This document shows positions 1 to 8,181 of a stretch of 33,943 nucleotides of DNA, one piece after another. A program made the translations under genes and the position numbers. The notes beneath the pieces were generated by a model that did not search any database, was not told the DNA's origin, and worked only from the letters and a program-made list of their open reading frames with translations. The DNA is from DAOUMU01 sp034409055 (GTDB taxonomy: Bacteria; Chloroflexota; Anaerolineae; 4572-78; J111). The first letter of the stretch is position 1, and each line of letters starts with the position of its first letter. The stretch lies in the NCBI GenBank assembly GCA_034409055.1, contig DAOUMU010000309.1, positions 1 to 33,943 of the forward strand, read 5' to 3'.

Positions 1-46
1 GTGGTGCTGCTTCCGGGATACCGGCGTTGTAAGTACTGCTTAAACT

Positions 47-1162
47 GTGCCATTGCTGCATTCATTGATTTCTGAGTCCCTTCTTGAGATACTCTATTTT
101 ATCTCAATTTGTGAACTCAGTGTAATGTTCAATTATCATGCTATGCCATTAACCACCACCCCTGTTGAAAATGCCGTTTGGGGTGTCGGTAAAGAGGGAG
201 CGGGGACATTTACAAATTGTTACTGGCGATATGTACGAGCGAAAGAATATTGCCAGAAACCCTTTGACAAGTTTAAAAATGTGCATAATTCAGTTCAAAC
301 TGTATGGACAAAAAACGAGAAAATCGCTGCTAATTATGTTTCATCATTCAAAGAATTGAGGCAAACACCACGCGGAGCAATGTTGTTTTCTGGTGACTCT
401 GCTCACCTTCCTGATATTCCTGACAACTCTGTTGATTTTGTTATTACCGATCCGCCTTATCTTGATAGTATTCACTATTCGGAATTATCTAATTTCTTTT
501 ATGTGTGGTTAAGTGTACTTGTTGACCATCCATATTTTAAGGCCGGCCACGTTCCCACAGAACAAGAGGCTATCGTGAACACAAATATGAACAAAGGCGA
601 AAAAGAATATACAGACTTGCTTTTGTCGGTATTTAAGGAGAGCGAAAGGGTCTTAAAAAATGAAGGGAAACTTATTTTTACCTTTCACCACACGAAATGG
701 CAGGCATGGTGGACAGTACTGACTGCTATTGTAGAGACTGGTTTTCGGGTGGCAGATTATTTTCCTGTAATGAGTGAATACAAGGTTAATCCACATATTA
801 GAAATAAACAAGCTTTAGATATGGACCTGGTTTTGGTATGTCAAAAGAGAAACATAGAATTTGAACCCTTGTCTCTAATACCGACAGAAGTGTTAGAGCG
901 TGCTATGAATGATTTGTCCTCAGAAGTTTCAGACAATAGTGATAACAAACTATTTTTACATTTTATGGGTGAATTACTTAAGACGGCTAGTTCAGCACCA
1001 AGAGATAAAAGAGTAGACTACAATTGGTTCGCCGAGGCATTGACACATTTTGATGACTTTTTAATAAATATTGATCGTACTGAAAAAGAAGCTAACAAAG
1101 ATACGATAAAAGTCCAACAACTACGCCTACTTGAGTCAGCCTCTATTGAGTACCAGGATTAA
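47..1162 (+). CDS. Adenine-specific DNA methylase, C-terminal part (5' end outside window or frameshifted)
   Basis: This is the C-terminal part of an N6-adenine (amino) DNA methyltransferase. The key sign is the catalytic DPPY tetrad at residues 135-138, preceded by the typical stretch SVDFVIT and followed by LDSIHYSEL. A later block (ERVLKNEGKLIFTFHH) looks like the next methylase strand. No FxGxG-type SAM-binding motif is visible, so it probably lies in the missing N-terminal part. The overall shape resembles the large DUF1156-type methylases. The open frame begins at a GTG only 3 bases after an in-frame stop (41-43). Another frame is open from base 1 to a stop at 73-75 and encodes a CxxC-xx-C cluster, so the gene may be frameshifted near 44-75 rather than starting here. 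Base composition is clearly more AT-rich than the next genes, suggesting accessory DNA. Function is fairly sure; start and integrity are not. Confidence 0.75.
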   Translation: MPLLHSLISESLLEILYFISICELSVMFNYHAMPLTTTPVENAVWGVGKEGAGTFTNCYWRYVRAKEYCQKPFDKFKNVHNSVQTVWTKNEKIAANYVSSFKELRQTPRGAMLFSGDSAHLPDIPDNSVDFVITDPPYLDSIHYSELSNFFYVWLSVLVDHPYFKAGHVPTEQEAIVNTNMNKGEKEYTDLLLSVFKESERVLKNEGKLIFTFHHTKWQAWWTVLTAIVETGFRVADYFPVMSEYKVNPHIRNKQALDMDLVLVCQKRNIEFEPLSLIPTEVLERAMNDLSSEVSDNSDNKLFLHFMGELLKTASSAPRDKRVDYNWFAEALTHFDDFLINIDRTEKEANKDTIKVQQLRLLESASIEYQD

Positions 1163-1235
1163 CAAAACGATCTGATCGTTAATAATTTTAGCAAATCTGA
1201 TGCATTCTCACTGAGATATAGATGAAGGGTGAACA

Positions 1236-2627
1236 ATGGAGTGCCGTATTGAAACCGACAGTATGGGCGAAATTCAAGTACCCGCCAACAAATATTACGG
1301 CGCGCAAACCGCCCGTTCACTGATGAACTTCAGAATTGGGAATGACCGTTTCCCCCGCGAGTTGATCCGGGCCTTGGGCATCCTCAAAAAAGCAGCAGCT
1401 CTGACCAATAAAGAATTAGGCACGCTTCCCGCCGAAAAGGCCGACCTGATTATCCAGGCGGCCGACGAGGTCATCCAGGGCAAGCTGGACGAACATTTTC
1501 CCCTGGTGGTCTGGCAAACAGGCAGTGGGACCCAGACCAATATGAATGCCAACGAGGTCATCGCCAACCGGGCCATCAAGTTGGCCGGGGGTGAATTGGG
1601 CAGCAAAAAACCGGTCCACCCCAACGACGACGTCAACAAGGCCCAATCTTCGAACGATACCTTTCCCACGGCCATGCACATTGCTGCGGCTGAACAAATC
1701 TACCATCGCTTGATCCCGATGGTCAAGAAACTGCGCCAGACACTGCAAGCCAAATCAGAAGCCTTTGCCGACGTTATCAAAATTGGTCGCACCCACCTGA
1801 TGGATGCCGTGCCGCTGACCCTGGGCCAGGAGTTTTCGGGCTACGTGCAGCAACTGGACAACGATCTGAAACGGATTGAGGTGGCTCTGGATGGCCTGTA
1901 CGAATTGGCCCTGGGGGGGACGGCGGTCGGTACGGGCCTAAACACCTACCGGGATTTTGCCCTTAAAGCAGCCGAACATATTGCCGACATGACAGACCTG
2001 CCCTTCCGCACAGCTCCCAACAAATTTGAATCCCTGGCGGCGCATGACGCCGTGGTTTTTGCCAGCGGAGCCCTGAAAACCCTGGCCGCCTCCCTGATGA
2101 AAATTGCCAACGACGTGCGCTGGTTGGCCTCCGGTCCCCGCTGCGGTATCGGCGAGTTGACTATCCCGGCCAACGAACCGGGCAGTTCCATTATGCCCGG
2201 CAAGGTCAATCCCACCCAGCCCGAGGCGATGACTATGGTCTGCGCCCAGGTCATGGGCAACGACGTGGCCATCAATATTGGCGGCCTGTCCGGCAACTTT
2301 GAGTTAAACGTCTTCAAGCCGCTGATGATCTTCAACCTGCTCAACTCTATCCGCCTGCTGGCCGACGCTTGCCAATCGTTTAACGATAACTGCGCCGTGG
2401 GCATTGAGCCCCATAAAGAGGCCATTGAGAGGTACCTGCAAAACTCGCTCATGCTGGTCACCGCCCTCAACCCGCACATTGGCTACGATAATGCGGCCAA
2501 AGTGGCTAAAAAAGCCTTCGCTGAGAATAAGACACTGCGCGAAGCAGCCATTGAGTTAGGCTTGCTGACAGGGGAAAAATTTGACGAAGTCGTTCGACCC
2601 GAGCAGATGATCGGGCCGAAGGCATAA
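1236..2627 (+). CDS. fumC: Fumarate hydratase class II
   Basis: Class II fumarase, interconverting fumarate and L-malate in the cytoplasmic TCA cycle as an iron-independent homotetramer. At 463 aa it is full length for the family. The N-terminus has the expected YYGAQTARS region. GRTHLMDA carries the conserved His (residue 187, matching the E. coli catalytic His). The superfamily signature GSSIMPGKVNP starts at residue 316 with the catalytic serine pair. The combination of GSGTQTNMNANEV and NDTFPTA identifies fumarase rather than aspartase or argininosuccinate lyase. The ATG is preceded by an AGGGTGA Shine-Dalgarno at good spacing. It stands alone: an AT-rich methylase lies upstream and a repeat-rich gap with two-component remnants downstream. 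Nothing abnormal is seen in the protein. Confidence 0.97.
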   Translation: MECRIETDSMGEIQVPANKYYGAQTARSLMNFRIGNDRFPRELIRALGILKKAAALTNKELGTLPAEKADLIIQAADEVIQGKLDEHFPLVVWQTGSGTQTNMNANEVIANRAIKLAGGELGSKKPVHPNDDVNKAQSSNDTFPTAMHIAAAEQIYHRLIPMVKKLRQTLQAKSEAFADVIKIGRTHLMDAVPLTLGQEFSGYVQQLDNDLKRIEVALDGLYELALGGTAVGTGLNTYRDFALKAAEHIADMTDLPFRTAPNKFESLAAHDAVVFASGALKTLAASLMKIANDVRWLASGPRCGIGELTIPANEPGSSIMPGKVNPTQPEAMTMVCAQVMGNDVAINIGGLSGNFELNVFKPLMIFNLLNSIRLLADACQSFNDNCAVGIEPHKEAIERYLQNSLMLVTALNPHIGYDNAAKVAKKAFAENKTLREAAIELGLLTGEKFDEVVRPEQMIGPKA

Positions 2628-2671
2628 GCCGTAAAATATAGCGCGGTGAAACCGCAACCGAAAGTGTTAAA

Positions 2672-2738
2672 CGTAAAGCGTGGAGCGGAAAGCGTAGAGC
2701 GTAAAAATCGCTTCACGCAATACGCAATACGCAACACG
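2672..2738. repeat. Two blocks of degenerate 7-bp tandem repeats
   Basis: Just after fumC there are five consecutive heptamers of the form CGTRRAG (2672-2706: CGTAAAG, CGTGGAG, CGGAAAG, CGTAGAG, CGTAAAA). A second block follows with three heptamers ACGCAAT, ACGCAAT, ACGCAAC (2715-2735). Short 7-bp tandem repeats of this kind occur between genes in other bacteria; no function is evident here. They lie in the gap between fumC and the receiver pseudogene. Confidence 0.7.
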
Positions 2739-2806
2739 TCACTTGGCATATGGTTTCACGTAGCCATGACTCTTCCCACAAGCGCAAAGCAAATCTTGTT
2801 TTAATA

Positions 2807-3069
2807 TTAGCCATCCAACACCTCGCGCACCTTGCGGGCCAACATTCGCGACGAGAAAGGCTTGGACAGGAAGGCGATGCCCGGCTCCAGCACGCCGTAA
2901 TGCCTGTAGAGCCAGTCCAGCGTAGCCCATAAAGATTCTGCTCATCGTCGTCAACGATCAGGAGTCTCAGTAGATCCAATTTTTAGGCTCCGAGTGGACC
3001 ACAGTCCGCGTTTTGGCCGCTGGACTGTGGTCCAGCTAGAGCAAATTTGGATCTACTGAGTCTGGTCAT
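2807..3069 (-). pseudogene. Dead response-regulator receiver gene, split by a miniature element and internally deleted
   Basis: Remnant of a receiver-domain gene read leftward. A GGAGG Shine-Dalgarno (complement of 3076-3080) sits 6 bases before an ATG at 3069, which starts MTRL. A 91-bp element then interrupts the gene (2968-3058). Beyond it the frame resumes as LLIVDDDEQNLYGLRW, the acidic start of a receiver domain. After that the sequence jumps frame and continues as YRHYGVLEPGIAFLSKPF and then SSRMLARKVREVLDG with a stop at 2807-2809. This last part is the conserved C-terminal end of a receiver, with the KPF lysine motif. The middle of the domain, including the phospho-acceptor Asp, is missing. 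The start region and leader resemble those of the intact hybrid kinase at 7245, so the two genes are probably old paralogous copies. It cannot make a working regulator. Confidence 0.85.
2968..3058. mobile_element. 91-bp MITE-like element with 12-bp inverted repeats and 5-bp target duplication
   Basis: The ends are perfect 12-bp inverted repeats, CAGTAGATCCAA at 2968-2979 and TTGGATCTACTG at 3047-3058. They are flanked on both sides by AGTCT (2963-2967 and 3059-3063), a likely target-site duplication. A second nested hairpin lies inside: GGACCACAGTCC (2996-3007) and GGACTGTGGTCC (3022-3033), also perfect. The element carries no coding capacity. Removing it with one AGTCT copy restores a sensible reading frame (MTRLLIVDDDEQN) in the receiver gene it interrupts, which is strong evidence that this was an insertion. 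Confidence 0.85.
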
Positions 3070-3101
3070 GATTCGCCTCCGACCGATTTCCGATTGCCGA
3101 T

Positions 3102-3731
3102 TTACTCACTATCCTCGTATAGATAGGGGTACTTCTCCGGTGGGTAAAGTTCGCTATAACAATCTGGACAAAGCCCGTGACTAAACTCTGCTTCCGAATG
3201 ATCCCGCACATAGACTGCCACATCTTGCCAGTAACCATCGTCGTCGCGAATCTTCTTACAATTCACACAAATGGGTAACAAGCCGCTCAAGGTCTTGACT
3301 TTAGCCAGGACCTCTTCAAGTTCAGCGTTGAGGCGACGCAAAGCCATCATATCGTCAAAGCGGGCCATAGCAATGGTGATGGCTCGCTCCATTTCGTGGG
3401 CATCGGGTGGCTTGACCAGATACGCGCCCACCCCGGCTGCACCGGCCCGTTCGACCAGATCCCGCGTTTCGTACGAAGTTAACACCACCACTGGCGTGGG
3501 GCAATGCTCCTGAATCTGTCGGGTGGCTTCAATGCCGTCCATATCGGGCATTTTGATGTCCATCAAGATCACGTCGGGGCGCAGCTTGCAGGCCATCTCG
3601 ACGATCTGGCGTCCATCCAGGGCCTCACCAACAACCGTGTAATCCATCCTTTCCAATTCCTCCCGAATCAGTTCGCCCACCAAAGGGGCATCTTCGGCTA
3701 TCAAAACTCGTACTTTTTTTGCTCGATGCAT
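3102..3731 (-). CDS. Response regulator with receiver domain and C-terminal Cys-rich tail
   Basis: Cytoplasmic two-component response regulator, 209 aa. The receiver occupies about residues 7-122, with acidic pair E13/D14, phospho-acceptor D58 in VILMDIKMP, T85 and K107. A helical linker (about 128-148) leads to a tail with LSGLLPICVNCKKIRDD, a GYW motif and FSHGLCPDCY. The four cysteines are C155, C158, C188 and C191, so the tail probably binds a metal ion. This tail recurs on response regulators and some kinases; no DNA-binding domain is present, so output is likely through protein contacts. The gene starts 7 bases after the stop of the hybrid kinase and is surely co-transcribed with it, which makes that kinase its likely partner. 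Confidence 0.92.
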   Translation of the reverse strand: MHRAKKVRVLIAEDAPLVGELIREELERMDYTVVGEALDGRQIVEMACKLRPDVILMDIKMPDMDGIEATRQIQEHCPTPVVVLTSYETRDLVERAGAAGVGAYLVKPPDAHEMERAITIAMARFDDMMALRRLNAELEEVLAKVKTLSGLLPICVNCKKIRDDDGYWQDVAVYVRDHSEAEFSHGLCPDCYSELYPPEKYPYLYEDSE

Positions 3732-3738
3732 CGTCCTT

Positions 3739-6700
3739 TCACTCCATCGCTTTGAACCGAATGGTCGTCACCGCGCCCCGGTCATTATCTAAATCAACCT
3801 CACCGCGCAGGCCCTTACGTACAAGATTTTGAATCAAATACATACCCACGTTTTGACGTTCCAGGCGTAACACATCCTGTTCGTACCCCGGCCCATCATC
3901 GCGAAACTCGCACCGGATGGTGTCCCCATCGAGGGTAATGCGAACGGTAATCCGGGCTATATCTTGCGCTTGTAAGGCATGTTTGGCCGTGTTGGTTGTC
4001 AGTTCGTTGATGATAATGGCCAGGTGATAGGCCTGGTCAGGTGTTACCCGCACCAGGGAAGGCGTGACCGTAACGGAGACACTTTTATCACTGGGTAGAG
4101 AAGACAAAGCTGCGTGGATAATCTGTTGGACCAAGTTACTTAACAACAACGGCTGCCACTGCACCGCAGCAAGCAGACTGTGGACCTGGGCTAGCCCTTT
4201 GATCCGGTTGGCCAGATCATCTACCAGGGCCTGGTAAGCCAGTGCCTGCGCTTGAGCAGCCTGCCGTCGTTCAATGGCCAGCAGCCCCAAGATGGTGGAC
4301 AGGTTGTTCTTGACCCGGTGGTTGACTTCGTGCAGCAGCACCGCTTGGGTTTCGGCGTCCCGTCGGGTCTGCTCGTATAACCGGGCATTCTCGATAGCCG
4401 TGGCCGCTGCTGAAGCCAGTAACTCGACCAGGATCAGGTCTGTGACCGTAAAGCGGCCGATTGCTGTATCCACCACCTCCAGCACGCCGATGACGCTCCC
4501 TTTGGCCCGCAGGGGAACAGCCAGAATGGAACGCATCTCTAAGCCTGTTTTCTCATCTATCTCTACAAAATAATGTGGGTCGGCCTGGGCACCCGACACG
4601 ATCAGGCTCTCGTCGTAGCGGGCCACCCAGTCGGCGATTCCCTGGCCATCGACCACCCACCAGTCATGCACCACCTCGCTTTTGGGGCCGACCGCCTGCC
4701 GGCAGACCAGTTCGTCCGTTCCCACCTGGATCAACCAGACCGAGCAGGCGACGACCTGCAACAGTTGACGTACCTCCTCCAGAACGGTGATAAGAACATC
4801 GTCTAGTTCGAGGGTAGAATTAAACGCCCGACCGGCCCGGTTGAGTAATTCTAACTCGCGGTTGCGTTGCCGCAGGGCCTCTTCCGCCCTGGCCGTCTGA
4901 ATCACCTGGGCGGTGGTGTTGGCCAGACTTTCCAGCAGGGCATCCTCATCAGAGGAAATGACGTGCTGGCTAAACAGCGCCAGCACACCGATGGGCTCCT
5001 CGGCGGCCGAAAGGAGCCGATAACCGGCAAAGGAAACCAGGCCGAGCTTTCTGGCCCAGTCGTGATCGTGAACCTGCGGATCGTGGGTGACGTCGTTGGT
5101 GATAAACTTGGCCTCCTCCCCGGCTGCCATCCGGCCAATCTTGTAGCAGCCGAACGGTATGCGCTGATGTACCTCCCCGTCGGTGTGGGTGTAGCGCCCC
5201 GAACTGGCTACAAGATGAAGACAACGATCTCGATAACGACAGACATGCGGACCCTCCACACTCCTGGCGTGAAAGCAACCAGCATCACACAGGTCGCCAG
5301 GTTTGGCAATCCAGATCCGGGCAAAATCAGCCTCAAAGATGGCCACCACCCCCTCCGCGATGCGCTTGAGCTTTTCATCGAGACTGTCCGGACGGAGCAG
5401 GCCCTCCTTTAAGCGATTCAGACGCTCAATCCGCTCCTCCGCCTGCACCCGTTCGGTGATGTCCCGATCGATACCCCGGTATCCCAAAAGATTTCCGTTT
5501 ACGTCAAGGATTGGCACCCCACTTGTCTCAAGCACTACCTGTCGCCCATCTTTATGCAGGTTTATGTTCTCCAACCGCTCAAAGGGCCTTTGAGAGGCCA
5601 CCCTGCCCCGGAATATTGCGCCTACCCGCTCTGCCTCATCCGGGAGCATAAGATCGAAAGGTGTCTGGCCGATCAGTTCCTCCGGTTCGTATCCTAACAG
5701 ATCCTTAACCTTTGGACTGGCGTAGGTATAGAGACCGGTCCGGTCCATTTCCCACACCCAATCACTGGTTGTCTCGACCAGAGAACGGAATCGCTCCTCG
5801 CTTTCCCGCAACGCCACCTCGGCCCACTTGCGCTCAATCGCCGTGGCCAGGACATTGGCCACGCTTTGCAGAAAATGAATGTCATCCTGGGTGAAGGTCC
5901 GGCGCATGGTGGTGTGCACGCCCAGAACGCCAAAAGGCTGAGCCCGGTCGCCAATGATAACACTGATCCCGCTGACCACCCCGTGATCGTGGAGCAGGGA
6001 CGGCCCATCGAACCGGGTTTCTGTCCGTAGATCCTCGACGATGACCGGTTCATTAGAAAGCAGGGTATATCCGGCCTGTGAGTCACTGCCTGCCCCCACG
6101 GTGGCCCGGCCTACCAGGCCTGCCTGCCAACCGACGCCGGTCCGAAGCAATAACGCCTCCCCGTCAGGCAAAAGTTCCAACACCTTACAGTACTCAACCT
6201 CAAGCGTTTGCCCAACGAGGGCCACGGCTTCATCCATCAACGTCGAGAGGGTAACGTTGCCCAGCGCCTGCTGCCCCAGTCCGGCTACGACAGCCTGTTG
6301 GCGCGCCCGGGCTTTCAGGGATCCCTCCGCCTGCTTGCGTTCAGTGATATCCGTATCCGTGCCCACCACACGATATGGCTTTCCATTGGCGTCTCGTATG
6401 GCAGTGCCCCGGGCCAGAAACCAGCGCATGCTTCCATCTTTGTGTAGCATCCGATGGACAATTTCATAGACGGGTGTTAACCCTTCAAGATGGGCCCTGG
6501 CTGCAGCCATCACCTGTTCCGTATCATCAGGATGAACCAGCTTACCCCAATCATCCAGGTGGTTCCGGATCTCGTGATCGGCGTAACCGAGCATAGCCTT
6601 CAAGTTGGGATCGACATAGATTTCGTTGGTCTCAAGATTCCAATCCCATACCCCCACCTGACCGGCCTTCGTCGCCAGCACATAGCGTTTCTCGCTCTCC

Positions 6701-7245
6701 TGCAGCGCCTCCTCCGCCCGTTTACGTTCAGCAATCTCGCGCTTCAGGGCCTGGTTGGCCTGTTCCAACTGCGCCATCTTGTCTTCCAGCTTACGGATGA
6801 GAGCCTCGTTGTACTCCCGGTAGTAGACCGTTTCCTCCACTACCGGCTCGCGTGGCGTGACCGGCCAGTCCGGTTCGTGCGCCTCAAGAATCTGCCGCAC
6901 CATCTCCACAAATCGGTCCGGCTCGACCGGCTTGACGATGAACCGTTCCGCCCCCAGGCTGAGGGCAAATGCCTCGTCCTTGGGATCGGTGTACGTCGCG
7001 GTGTAAAAGACGAAGGGGATGGTTTTCAACACATCATCCTGTTTGCACGCCCGGCACAAGGCAAAGCCGTCCATCACCGGCATCAGGATGTCGGAGATGA
7101 TCATAGCCGGTGGGTCGCGCCGGGCCTTCTCCAGGGCCTCGGTCGCGTTGGCCGCCGAGACGACTTCATAGCCGTGGCCCCGCAGGAGCACTTGCAGCAT
7201 ATACAGATTCTGCTCATCGTCATCAACGACCAGGAACTTGGTCAT
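3739..7245 (-). CDS. Hybrid sensor histidine kinase: REC-PAS-GAF-PAS-GAF-GAF-HisKA_2-HATPase
   Basis: Large cytoplasmic sensor kinase of 1168 aa with no membrane segment. Approximate order: N-terminal receiver 1-122 (D9, D10, phospho-acceptor D52 in IISDILMP, K near IVKPVEP); coiled coil 145-185; PAS with PAC 187-308; GAF 315-470; PAS 480-605; GAF 618-790; GAF 800-955; HisKA_2-type dimerisation domain with LLHEVNHRVKNN, probable phospho-His H976; ATPase with N-box ELTTNTAKHAL and a GPGYEQD glycine box. The second GAF carries an unusual cysteine cluster (C-x3-C-x11-C-x4-C). The ATG follows a GGAGG Shine-Dalgarno. It forms an operon with the response regulator 7 bases downstream. The input signal is unknown; soluble PAS/GAF input suggests intracellular redox or small-molecule sensing. 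Confidence 0.95.
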   Translation of the reverse strand: MTKFLVVDDDEQNLYMLQVLLRGHGYEVVSAANATEALEKARRDPPAMIISDILMPVMDGFALCRACKQDDVLKTIPFVFYTATYTDPKDEAFALSLGAERFIVKPVEPDRFVEMVRQILEAHEPDWPVTPREPVVEETVYYREYNEALIRKLEDKMAQLEQANQALKREIAERKRAEEALQESEKRYVLATKAGQVGVWDWNLETNEIYVDPNLKAMLGYADHEIRNHLDDWGKLVHPDDTEQVMAAARAHLEGLTPVYEIVHRMLHKDGSMRWFLARGTAIRDANGKPYRVVGTDTDITERKQAEGSLKARARQQAVVAGLGQQALGNVTLSTLMDEAVALVGQTLEVEYCKVLELLPDGEALLLRTGVGWQAGLVGRATVGAGSDSQAGYTLLSNEPVIVEDLRTETRFDGPSLLHDHGVVSGISVIIGDRAQPFGVLGVHTTMRRTFTQDDIHFLQSVANVLATAIERKWAEVALRESEERFRSLVETTSDWVWEMDRTGLYTYASPKVKDLLGYEPEELIGQTPFDLMLPDEAERVGAIFRGRVASQRPFERLENINLHKDGRQVVLETSGVPILDVNGNLLGYRGIDRDITERVQAEERIERLNRLKEGLLRPDSLDEKLKRIAEGVVAIFEADFARIWIAKPGDLCDAGCFHARSVEGPHVCRYRDRCLHLVASSGRYTHTDGEVHQRIPFGCYKIGRMAAGEEAKFITNDVTHDPQVHDHDWARKLGLVSFAGYRLLSAAEEPIGVLALFSQHVISSDEDALLESLANTTAQVIQTARAEEALRQRNRELELLNRAGRAFNSTLELDDVLITVLEEVRQLLQVVACSVWLIQVGTDELVCRQAVGPKSEVVHDWWVVDGQGIADWVARYDESLIVSGAQADPHYFVEIDEKTGLEMRSILAVPLRAKGSVIGVLEVVDTAIGRFTVTDLILVELLASAAATAIENARLYEQTRRDAETQAVLLHEVNHRVKNNLSTILGLLAIERRQAAQAQALAYQALVDDLANRIKGLAQVHSLLAAVQWQPLLLSNLVQQIIHAALSSLPSDKSVSVTVTPSLVRVTPDQAYHLAIIINELTTNTAKHALQAQDIARITVRITLDGDTIRCEFRDDGPGYEQDVLRLERQNVGMYLIQNLVRKGLRGEVDLDNDRGAVTTIRFKAME

Positions 7246-7311
7246 AACCCACCTCCGACAACTTCCGATTACCGATTGCTGATTAATAATTACGAAAATG
7301 GGTAACTATTA

Positions 7312-7391
7312 CACTGTAAGCTAAGTTTTGCGAGGTTAAAATCGGACGGCATGGGGATGCCGTCCTACCAATCAAAATTTGCCTTACAGTG
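7312..7391. mobile_element. 80-bp palindromic miniature element with near-perfect inverted ends
   Basis: The ends are CACTGTAAGCTAAGTTTTG (7312-7330) and CAAAATTTGCCTTACAGTG (7373-7391), inverted repeats matching at 16 of 19 positions. Between them is a compact hairpin around GGACGGCATGG and GGATGCCGTCC. A 7-bp direct repeat ACTATTA flanks the element (7305-7311 and 7393-7399, offset by one base on the right), a plausible target duplication. It has no coding capacity and sits between the start of the hybrid kinase and the kinase stub. Confidence 0.65.
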
Positions 7392-7400
7392 CACTATTAC

Positions 7401-7568
7401 TCACATTTTACCTCTGGGCAGCGTAAAGGTAAAGATGCCCCCCACACCCCATTTGCTCTCGACCGAGATTTCGCCGCCCAGCATTTCCACCAGCTTCTTG
7501 CAGATAGACAGCCCCAGTCCTGTCCCCTCGTGCCAGCGGGCCAGGCCGGTATCAATCTGCCGGAATGA
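7401..7568 (-). pseudogene. C-terminal stub of a histidine kinase ATPase domain
   Basis: The leftward frame reads FRQIDTGLARWHEGTGLGLS, then ICKKLVEMLGGEISVES, then FTFTLPRGKM and a stop. This is the G1/G2 end of a HATPase_c domain, ending exactly where kinases normally end. Everything upstream (sensor, dimerisation domain, N-box) is missing: homology begins about 20 bases after the stop codon of aat. It is not part of the intact kinase at 3739-7245, whose ATPase end is different. Most likely a deletion removed the rest of a former kinase gene of the same locus. Confidence 0.85.
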
Positions 7569-7588
7569 CACGAACAGCGTTAGGATTT

Positions 7589-8170
7589 TTAAAACCAAGT
7601 CCAGATGGTTAAAGCTCGGGCCAGGCGGGCTTTGTACTCGCTGCGGGGGATCTCGATGGCGCCAAATCGTCGCAGATGGTCGGTCATAAACTGGACATCT
7701 AGCAGGTAAAATCCACGCTGACGCAGCCGCTTGATCAGATAAACCAGAGCAATTTTACTGCTATCCGTAACCCGGCTGAACATACTCTCACCGGCAAATA
7801 ATCCACCCAGGGTCACCCCATACAGGCCACCGGCTAATTGATCGTCTATCCAGGTCTCGACACTGTGGGCAAATCCCAATTGATGCAACTCACAGTAGGC
7901 CTCAATGATCCCCGGGCTAATCCAAGTCGACTCGCGGCCGGAGGCCGGTTCGGCACAGGCCGTAATTACGGTCCGGAAGGCCGTATCAACCCGTACTTCA
8001 AAACCGCCCCGGCGGATCCGCCGGACCAGCGAACGGGGTACGTGGAATGACTCCAGAGGTAAAATGGCCCGTGGATCGGGGTCGTACCAGTAAATTGTAC
8101 CGTCTTCGTCGGCCATGGGGAAAATGCCCTGGCTATAGGCATTGAGCAGAATATATGGTGTTAATTTCAT
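7589..8170 (-). CDS. aat: Leucyl/phenylalanyl-tRNA--protein transferase
   Basis: Transfers Leu or Phe from charged tRNA to N-terminal Lys or Arg of proteins, marking them for ClpS/ClpAP degradation (N-end rule); cytoplasmic. The family motifs are clear: YSQGIFPMADEDG with IYWYDPDPRAILPL near the N-terminus, then HSVETW, LAGGLYGVTLGGLFAGESMF and LLDVQF with HLRRFGA. At 193 aa it is shorter than the E. coli protein (234 aa), mainly at the ends; the core is complete. The ATG lies 11 bases after the stop of the preceding leftward gene, so the two are likely co-transcribed. Its own stop is followed at once by the kinase stub, placing a deletion boundary right at its 3' end. Confidence 0.95.
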   Translation of the reverse strand: MKLTPYILLNAYSQGIFPMADEDGTIYWYDPDPRAILPLESFHVPRSLVRRIRRGGFEVRVDTAFRTVITACAEPASGRESTWISPGIIEAYCELHQLGFAHSVETWIDDQLAGGLYGVTLGGLFAGESMFSRVTDSSKIALVYLIKRLRQRGFYLLDVQFMTDHLRRFGAIEIPRSEYKARLARALTIWTWF

Positions 8171-8181
8171 TACGTTTTAGG

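Noticed and set aside
6490..7305. 271-codon rightward ORF antisense to the hybrid kinase
   Set aside because: It is the mirror of a well-conserved kinase coding frame, and its product has no recognisable domain.
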